The notes under the pieces are model-generated. The model had not been told where the DNA came from, searched no databases, and saw nothing but the letters and a program-made list of their open reading frames with translations. A DNA stretch of 17,740 bases from JASGCK01 sp031538565 (lineage in GTDB: Bacteria; Pseudomonadota; Gammaproteobacteria; Burkholderiales; Burkholderiaceae_C), in NCBI GenBank assembly GCA_031538565.1, contig JAVKLS010000005.1, forward strand, positions 1-17,740, written 5' to 3'. Of the stretch, positions 12,897 to 17,740 are shown piece after piece. Position numbers and translations under genes: made by a program. Each line of letters opens with the position of its first letter. The stretch's first letter is position 1.

Positions 12897-13868
12897 TTAG
12901 CAAAATTGAAATTGAAGCCGCGCTTGCAGTACGCGCTCAAAATGCGTTGGATCGTGCGGTGTTAAAAGTGCCGCTTCACGTGGCAGATAAAAATCCCATA
13001 GTCGCGATGTCCAAAAGCGCAAAGCGGCGGCGCGCAGCATGGCTGGTTGCAATTGACGCTCGCAGCGCTGAAGCGGACGGATGCGCTCGTACCCTGCTAG
13101 AAATGCCGTTTGCAGCGCGGCGCTTGGCGTGCCTGTGGGGTGATCTATGCACCAGTCGTTGAGGCACACGGCGATGTCAAACAGCCATGCGTCTGTGCCA
13201 GAAAAATAAAAATCAAAAAAACCGGTCAGAAGATCGCTCTCGCCTTGGGTGTCAAACATCACGTTGTCGCGGAATAAATCGGCGTGAATGGCTCCGCGCG
13301 GCAAGGCCGCATAGGCGCTGCTGGCGGCTACATGGTTTTGATACGCCAGTTCGGATTGAATGAGCCGCGTTTGCGCGGGCGTGAGATGCGGCAACACCGT
13401 GGGAATAGTTTCATTCCACCAGGCTAGAGCGCGCAAATTGGGTTGTTGCATCGCAAAGTCTTGTCCTGCTAGGTGCATTTGAGCCAGCATGGTGCCTACT
13501 TGCTCACACCGCCTCGCAGTGGCGACGCCGTCGTTTCGTCCCGCGAGTTTGTTGACCACGCACGCGGGTTTGTCGCAAAGCTGGTGCAAAATTTTTCCGT
13601 TCGCATCTGCTTGGGGCATGGGAACGGCAATGCCCGCTTTGGCAAGATGGCGCATCAGCTCTAAATAAAACGGCAGTTGCTCGTGCGAGAGGCGTTCAAA
13701 CAGCGTGAGAACGTAGCTGCTTCGGATGCCGCCGTGTTCGGTATCGACAAAGTAATTGGTGTTTTCAATTCCGCCTGCGCAAGGCTGCAAATCAACCAGC
13801 GTACCCAAATTTAAATTGGCTAAAAACGGCGCGGCTTGTTCAGAGGTGACAGTGGTATAGACGGCCAT
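12897..13868 (-). CDS. thrB: Homoserine kinase, type II (ThrB, APH-fold)
   Basis: ThrB phosphorylates homoserine with ATP, the step before threonine synthase. The 323-residue protein is of the aminoglycoside-phosphotransferase fold used in many beta- and alphaproteobacteria (HSK2), not the GHMP type of E. coli. Visible motifs are 'GGIENTNYFVDT' at 32-43 (nucleotide loop), the catalytic loop 'HADLFRDN' at 195-202 with Asp197 and Asn202, and the metal-binding aspartate Asp219 in 'GFFDFYFSGTD'. The ATG at 13868 is the only in-frame start near the conserved 'MAVYT' beginning; no Shine-Dalgarno is visible. It is divergent from polA with a 49-base gap and likely forms a two-gene transcript with the BPSS1780 gene. 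No threonine synthase gene lies nearby. Confidence 0.94.
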   Translation of the reverse strand: MAVYTTVTSEQAAPFLANLNLGTLVDLQPCAGGIENTNYFVDTEHGGIRSSYVLTLFERLSHEQLPFYLELMRHLAKAGIAVPMPQADANGKILHQLCDKPACVVNKLAGRNDGVATARRCEQVGTMLAQMHLAGQDFAMQQPNLRALAWWNETIPTVLPHLTPAQTRLIQSELAYQNHVAASSAYAALPRGAIHADLFRDNVMFDTQGESDLLTGFFDFYFSGTDAWLFDIAVCLNDWCIDHPTGTPSAALQTAFLAGYERIRPLQRCERQLQPAMLRAAALRFWTSRLWDFYLPREAALLTPHDPTHFERVLQARLQFQFC

Positions 13869-13904
13869 AGGAGTTTATGTGTGGAGCTTGATTTTAAGGG
13901 CGGG

Positions 13905-13910
13905 CACAAT
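13905..13910 (+). promoter_or_regulatory. Candidate -10 for polA
   Basis: CACAAT ends seven bases before the chosen polA ATG (13918). No Shine-Dalgarno lies within normal distance; AAGGG at 13896-13900 is about 17 bases away. A good -35 is not seen. Together with the similar layout at uvrD and at the catabolic operon, this suggests a leaderless mRNA, at low confidence. Confidence 0.28.
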
Positions 13911-13917
13911 TGGCGCC

Positions 13918-16770
13918 ATGACCAATCCTGCCCGCCCTACGCAACGCCTCGTTTTAGTTGATGGCTCTAGCTATTTGTACCGCGCCTTTCACGCCATGCC
14001 CGATTTGCGCGTGGACTCTAGCGACCCCACAAGCAATCCCACGGGCGCGGTGCGCGGCATGATCAATATGATGAATGCACTGCGCAAAGAGATGGTGCAA
14101 GGCGAGCAAATCACGTATGGCGTGTGCGTGTTCGACGCACCAGGACCTACGTTTCGTGATGTGCTGTACCCCGAGTACAAAGCGACGCGATCGCGTATGC
14201 CAGACGACTTGCGCGTGCAAATTGCACCAATTCACGAACTGGTGGCACTGATGGGCTGGAAGGTGCTTAGCGTGCCAGATGTAGAGGCTGACGACGTGAT
14301 TGCCACGCTTGCAGACTGCGCGGCGCGCCAAAGCATTGAAGTGGTGGTCTCCAGTGGTGACAAAGATTTGAGCCAATTGGTCAACGAACACATCACCATC
14401 ATCGACACCATGAACGGCAAGCGCCGCGACGTGGCGGGCGTGCTGGCCGAGTTTGGCGTACCGCCTAGCTTGATGGTGGATTTGCAAACCCTGGTTGGCG
14501 ACACCGTGGACAACGTTCCTGGTGTGGAAAAGGTCGGACCCAAAACAGCTGCCAAGTGGCTGTTGGAGTATGGCTCGTTGGACAATTTGATGGCGCACGC
14601 TGGCGATATTAAAGGTGTAGCGGGCGAGAACCTACGCAAGGCGGCAGACTGGTTACCCAAGGGTAGGGCGCTTGTAACCATGAAGCGCGACTGCGATTTA
14701 AGCGGCTATACCGCGTATAGCGATGGCCGCCCCGACTTTGCGGCGCTGGTTTTGCAAGGCGAGCACGCCGTGCAGTTGCTGGATTTTTATCAGCGCTACG
14801 GCTTCAAAGCATTACTTGCTGCGAGTCAAAAAAATAACGGAACAAGCAAAACCTCCGCCAAACCCGCGTTTCAGCCCAGCGCCCAATTGGATGATTTGTT
14901 TTCTGATCCGCCCTTGGTTGCAACACCTAACGATTCAATCGCTAGCAGGAAAAACTACGAAACTATTTTGACGATGACGCAGTTAAACCAGTGGCTGACA
15001 CGCTTGCAGGGCGCTCCCATCGCGGCTTTGGACACCGAGACAGATTCTGTGCACGATATGTTGGCCCGGTTGGTTGGCATTAGCTTCGCGGTAAAAGAGA
15101 CCCAGCAAGAGGGCGATGTCGTGCACGCCGCCTACGTTCCCCTGCGGCACAGTTACCCCGATGCCCCCGCTCAGTTGGCAGTAAGCGAGGTGCTGGCAGC
15201 TATACAGCCTTGGTTAGAAGACGCATCCAAACTCAAAGTCGGGCAACACACCAAATACGACCGTCATGTGCTGGCTACGGCAGGGATTGAGGTTCGTGGT
15301 TACGCGCACGACACCATGCTGCAAAGCTATGTGCTCGAAGTCCACAAAGGACATGGCTTAGAAAGTCTGGCCCAGCGGCATTTAGGGCGCACAGGCGTGA
15401 GCTTTGAAGGCTTGTGCGGTAAAGGCGCAAAGCAGATGACGATCGGCCAAGTGGCGGTAGATTTGGTGTCTAACTACGCCTGCGAAGATGCGGATATGAC
15501 GCTTGCTGTGCATCACGTGCTGTGGCCGCGCCTAGAGCTTGACCCCAAGCTGCGCTCGGTGTACGAGCTAGAGATGGCCTCTAGCGAAGCTTTGTTTCGC
15601 ATGGAGCGAAATGGCGTGCTGATTGATGCCGAGCGGCTCAAAGAGCAAAGCAAAAATTTAGGCAAGCGCATTGTCACGCTAGAAGCGCAGGCACACGACC
15701 TAGCGGGTCAGCCCTTTAATTTGGCGTCCCCAAAACAAATTGGTGAAATCTTTTTTGACAAGCTGGGATTGCCTGTCGTTAAAAAAACCGCCACGGGCGC
15801 ACCCAGCACCGACGAGGAGGTGCTCGAAAAGCTGGCGCTGGACTATCCGCTGCCCGCCAAACTGCTGGAGTATCGGGGTCTTGCCAAACTCAAAAACACC
15901 TATACCGACAAGCTGGCAACACTTGCCAATCCGCGCACGGGCAGGGTACACACGCACTACGGGCAAGCTATTGCGGTGACGGGGCGACTGTCCAGCACCG
16001 ACCCCAATTTGCAAAATATCCCCGTTCGCACAACCGAGGGACGCATGGTGCGCGAAGCGTTTATCGCCGCAAGTGGCAAGCAAATTGCAAGCGCCGACTA
16101 TTCGCAAATCGAGCTACGCATCATGGCGCATTTAAGTGGCGACGAGAGCTTGTTGGCAGCGTTTCGCAGCGGATTAGACGTCCACAAAGCGACGGCAGCA
16201 GAAGTGTTTGGTGTCGCAGTAGAGAGTGTGAGTAGCGAGCAAAGGCGCTATGCCAAGACCATTAACTTTGGGCTGATTTACGGCATGAGCAGCTTTGGCT
16301 TGGCGCGAAATTTGGGTATCGACACTAAAGCCGCAGCTGCGTACATCGACCGCTACTTTCAGCGCTATCCAGGCGTGAAGCGCTACATGGACGAGACGCG
16401 CACGCAGGCAAAAACACAGGGCTACGTGGAGACCGTGATGGGGCGCAGGCTCTATCTACCTGAAATCAACTCACCCAATGGCCCGCGCCGAGCAGGCGCA
16501 GAGCGAGCAGCCATCAATGCGCCCATGCAAGGCACGGCGGCAGACCTCATTAAGTTGGCAATGTGCGAGGTGCAGCGCGTGCTGGACGCCCAGCAGCGTG
16601 CCACAAAACTCATCATGCAAGTCCACGACGAACTGGTGTTTGAAGCGCCAGACAACGAAATCGATTGGCTTCGACTAGAAATCCCTCGCGTCATGGCTGG
16701 CGTGGCAACGCTTAAAGTGCCGCTATTGGCAGAAATTGGCGTTGGCAAAAATTGGGATGAGGCGCATTAA
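13918..16770 (+). CDS. polA: DNA polymerase I
   Basis: Pol I fills gaps, removes RNA primers and acts in repair. The 950-residue protein has all three domains. The 5'-nuclease (about 1-300) begins 'LVLVDGSSYLYRAFHAMPDL' and has the metal-site 'DVEADDVIATL' and helix-hairpin-helix 'GVEKVGPKTAAKWL' regions. The 3'-5' exonuclease (about 345-545) keeps its carboxylates: Asp372 and Glu374 in DTETD, 'GQHTKYD' (ExoII), and 'CEDAD' at 522-526 (ExoIII), so proofreading is likely active. The polymerase domain has motif A DYSQIE at 727, motif B 'RRYAKTINFGLIYGMSSFG' and motif C VHDE at 902-905. The ATG at 13918 is chosen because conserved sequence starts a few residues later; a GTG at 13879 would add 13 unlike residues. 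Confidence 0.97.
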   Translation: MTNPARPTQRLVLVDGSSYLYRAFHAMPDLRVDSSDPTSNPTGAVRGMINMMNALRKEMVQGEQITYGVCVFDAPGPTFRDVLYPEYKATRSRMPDDLRVQIAPIHELVALMGWKVLSVPDVEADDVIATLADCAARQSIEVVVSSGDKDLSQLVNEHITIIDTMNGKRRDVAGVLAEFGVPPSLMVDLQTLVGDTVDNVPGVEKVGPKTAAKWLLEYGSLDNLMAHAGDIKGVAGENLRKAADWLPKGRALVTMKRDCDLSGYTAYSDGRPDFAALVLQGEHAVQLLDFYQRYGFKALLAASQKNNGTSKTSAKPAFQPSAQLDDLFSDPPLVATPNDSIASRKNYETILTMTQLNQWLTRLQGAPIAALDTETDSVHDMLARLVGISFAVKETQQEGDVVHAAYVPLRHSYPDAPAQLAVSEVLAAIQPWLEDASKLKVGQHTKYDRHVLATAGIEVRGYAHDTMLQSYVLEVHKGHGLESLAQRHLGRTGVSFEGLCGKGAKQMTIGQVAVDLVSNYACEDADMTLAVHHVLWPRLELDPKLRSVYELEMASSEALFRMERNGVLIDAERLKEQSKNLGKRIVTLEAQAHDLAGQPFNLASPKQIGEIFFDKLGLPVVKKTATGAPSTDEEVLEKLALDYPLPAKLLEYRGLAKLKNTYTDKLATLANPRTGRVHTHYGQAIAVTGRLSSTDPNLQNIPVRTTEGRMVREAFIAASGKQIASADYSQIELRIMAHLSGDESLLAAFRSGLDVHKATAAEVFGVAVESVSSEQRRYAKTINFGLIYGMSSFGLARNLGIDTKAAAAYIDRYFQRYPGVKRYMDETRTQAKTQGYVETVMGRRLYLPEINSPNGPRRAGAERAAINAPMQGTAADLIKLAMCEVQRVLDAQQRATKLIMQVHDELVFEAPDNEIDWLRLEIPRVMAGVATLKVPLLAEIGVGKNWDEAH

Positions 16771-16840
16771 TGTGACGCGCTTCGCTATCTATCGTATCCC
16801 CGAGACCAGCGCTAGCTGTCCACCACAAAGAAAGACTTTT

Positions 16841-17533
16841 ATGAACTACATCCACCCCGTTAAAACGATTGCCATTCCCGTAAAAGGTACGGATCAGCTG
16901 TTCCCGGTGACGCGAATTTATTGCGTGGGGCGAAACTACGTCGCGCACGCACAAGAAATGGGTTTTACAGGACGCGAGCCCCCCTTCTTCTTTATGAAGC
17001 CTGCGGACAGCTTGGTCATTGTGGCGGACGGTCAAACTGGCAAGGTGCACTATCCGCGCCTAACGAATGATTTGCAGCACGAAATTGAGCTTGTCGCCTG
17101 CATCGGAAAGGGCGGGCGCAACATTCCTGCAGCCGAGGCCATGCATCATATTTACGGTTACGCCGTGGGGTTGGACATGACGCGCCGCGATTTGCAGGGC
17201 GAGCAAAAAAAACTGGGTCGCCCTTGGTGCATTGGCAAAGGTTTTGACGAGTCCGCCCCCATTTCGCACATCGTCCCTGCCAGCAAAGCAGGCGACGTTG
17301 CCCACGCCAGCATCAGCCTTTCGGTCAACGGCACGCTTAGGCAAAGCAGCAATTTAGACAAGCTGATTTGGAGCATGGCGGAAATCATCGAGCACCTCTC
17401 GGCGGCATGGGATTTGCAAGCAGGCGACTTAATCTACACAGGCACGCCAGAAGGCGTGGCGGCGGTGGTGCGGGGCGATACGCTCGCGGGCAGCGTGGCA
17501 GGCGTGGGCGAGTTAAAAATCAACATTGCGTGA
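16841..17533 (+). CDS. Fumarylacetoacetate hydrolase (FAH) family protein, probable fumarylpyruvate hydrolase
   Basis: This 230-residue FAH-family hydrolase has the pattern 'IYCVGRNYVAHAQEMG' near 26-41, metal-binding acids Glu81 and Glu83 (HEIELV) and Asp112 (GLDMTRRDLQ), 'GRPWCIGKGFDESAP', and the 'GDLIYTGTPEGV' signature near the end. Length and motifs match the short fumarylpyruvate hydrolases of gentisate pathways (NagK-like), which cut fumarylpyruvate to fumarate and pyruvate; acylpyruvases and oxaloacetate decarboxylases share the fold. No gentisate dioxygenase lies in the window, so the substrate is unproven. The ATG at 16841 is chosen because conserved sequence begins soon after; an upstream start would overlap polA. 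It begins 70 bases after polA. The right IS starts 12 bases past its stop. Confidence 0.9.
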   Translation: MNYIHPVKTIAIPVKGTDQLFPVTRIYCVGRNYVAHAQEMGFTGREPPFFFMKPADSLVIVADGQTGKVHYPRLTNDLQHEIELVACIGKGGRNIPAAEAMHHIYGYAVGLDMTRRDLQGEQKKLGRPWCIGKGFDESAPISHIVPASKAGDVAHASISLSVNGTLRQSSNLDKLIWSMAEIIEHLSAAWDLQAGDLIYTGTPEGVAAVVRGDTLAGSVAGVGELKINIA

Positions 17534-17545
17534 CCAAATTTGAAG

Positions 17546-17602
17546 TGTAGAGAGTAAATGAATTGTCCTGTTTTTAGCAAATGAAATGTCCGCATAGAAA
17601 GT
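17546..17602 (+). repeat. Left terminal inverted repeat (IRL) of the right IS copy
   Basis: This 57-base repeat is the inverted match of 145-201, with 56 of 57 positions identical. It starts TGTAGAGAGTAAATG. The length of near-perfect identity is longer than the 20-40 bases usual in IS3-family elements. Confidence 0.9.
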
Positions 17603-17625
17603 GAACCTAGCCACAAAAATAGACA
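17601..17625 (+). repeat. Subterminal IS repeat, inner module of left end
   Basis: This 25-base stretch directly continues the left terminal repeat (sharing its last two bases) and is the inverted match of 83-107 at 21 of 25 positions. Confidence 0.7.
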
Positions 17626-17631
17626 GTGGAT

Positions 17632-17662
17632 TCCTTTGAAGGTTTTAATCAACCCCAAAGGA
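17632..17662 (+). promoter_or_regulatory. Hairpin covering the orfA Shine-Dalgarno
   Basis: TCCTTTG (17632-17638) pairs exactly with CAAAGGA (17656-17662), and an inner GGTT (17641-17644) pairs with AACC (17651-17654) around a TTAATC loop. The 3' arm contains most of the AAAGGAGG ribosome-binding site (17657-17664), which lies 6 bases before the orfA ATG. In a transcript entering from outside, this would hide the ribosome-binding site, a known IS strategy against activation by read-through (described for IS10 and IS50). Confidence 0.6.
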
Positions 17663-17670
17663 GGACAGAA

Positions 17671-17740
17671 ATGTCAAAACGGCATAGTGATCAATTTAAG
17701 CAAGAGGCGGTGGCGTATGCGCTGTCAAACAAAGACAAGC
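17671..17740 (+). CDS. IS3-family transposase OrfA, N-terminal fragment
   Basis: This is the start of the OrfA (HTH_Tnp_1) protein that recognises the IS ends. The 23 visible codons read MSKRHSDQFKQEAVAYAL then SNKDK, matching the 'F..EFK.EAV' start of the first helix of IS3-type OrfA. AAAGGAGG lies 6 bases before the ATG. The rest of the gene and the expected -1 frameshift into orfB lie beyond the window. Confidence 0.88.
   Translation, partial: MSKRHSDQFKQEAVAYALSNKDK

Larger units (their letters stand above)
17546..17740 (+). mobile_element. Left end of an IS3-like insertion sequence (partial copy)
   Basis: This is the 5' part of a second copy of the same element as at 1-201, in the same orientation. 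It begins at TGTAG (17546), where identity with the other terminus starts. It contains the left terminal repeat, the subterminal module, a hairpin over the orfA ribosome-binding site, and the first codons of orfA, and runs off the window. The flank TGAAG before it does not match the flank AGGAC after the left copy, as expected for separate insertions. Confidence 0.88.

Noticed and set aside
13954..14681. Long antisense frames opposite the 5'-nuclease part of polA
   Set aside because: They are shadows of a strongly conserved gene on the + strand; the histidine/valine-rich product matches no family I recognise.
1..17740. Composite transposon carrying the catabolic operon
   Set aside because: The enclosed DNA includes tRNA-Val, rimO, uvrD, thrB and polA, which are ordinary chromosomal genes. 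The visible flanks give no shared target duplication, and a contig break at repeats explains the ends more simply.

Overview
The window looks like chromosomal DNA of a betaproteobacterium, most likely of the order Burkholderiales and close to Comamonadaceae. The grounds are a PhaR repressor directly upstream of rimO, a BPSS1780-family membrane protein beside a type-II (APH-fold) homoserine kinase, a beta/alpha-proteobacterial protocatechuate 4,5-cleavage (lig/pmd) operon, and a degenerate REP-like palindrome of a kind common in this group. This placement rests on recalled protein families, not on a search.

Both ends lie inside copies of one IS3-like insertion sequence in the same orientation. 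Bases 1-201 are the right end of one copy (last codons of orfB plus the right terminal repeat). Bases 17546-17740 are the left end of another (left terminal repeat, a hairpin covering the orfA ribosome-binding site, and the first 23 codons of orfA). This is what a contig broken at a repeat looks like, although a real IS-flanked interval is also possible.

Inside the IS ends the layout is as follows. (1) On + (202-2284): a tRNA-Val(GAC) with its promoter, phaR, and rimO overlapping phaR by 4 bases. (2) On - (9626 down to 2304): a tightly packed ten-gene cluster for aromatic catabolism, read in the order substrate-binding-like protein, ligK (CHA aldolase), group III truncated hemoglobin, ligI (PDC lactonase), pirin, ligA, ligB (protocatechuate 4,5-dioxygenase), ligC (CHMS dehydrogenase), DsbA/FrnE-like oxidoreductase, MarR regulator. 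(3) uvrD on + (9719-12079), divergent from that operon. (4) A BPSS1780-type membrane protein and homoserine kinase thrB on - (12076-13868). (5) polA on + (13918-16770), divergent from thrB, then an FAH-family hydrolase (16841-17533), whose stop codon lies 12 bases before the right IS.

The catabolic genes together would convert protocatechuate by LigAB to 4-carboxy-2-hydroxymuconate semialdehyde, by LigC to 2-pyrone-4,6-dicarboxylate, by LigI to 4-oxalomesaconate, and after hydration by LigK to pyruvate plus oxaloacetate. The 4-oxalomesaconate tautomerase and hydratase (LigU, LigJ) are not in the window. The operon instead carries a globin, a pirin, a DsbA-like protein and a solute-binding-like protein without a visible signal peptide. 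No gene-free stretch exceeds 300 bases. I see no CRISPR array, rRNA, prophage or clear foreign island apart from the IS ends. The most novel material is the accessory content and the embedded hairpins of the catabolic operon, the SD-masking hairpin and asymmetric ends of the IS, and a recurring start-site arrangement that suggests leaderless mRNAs.
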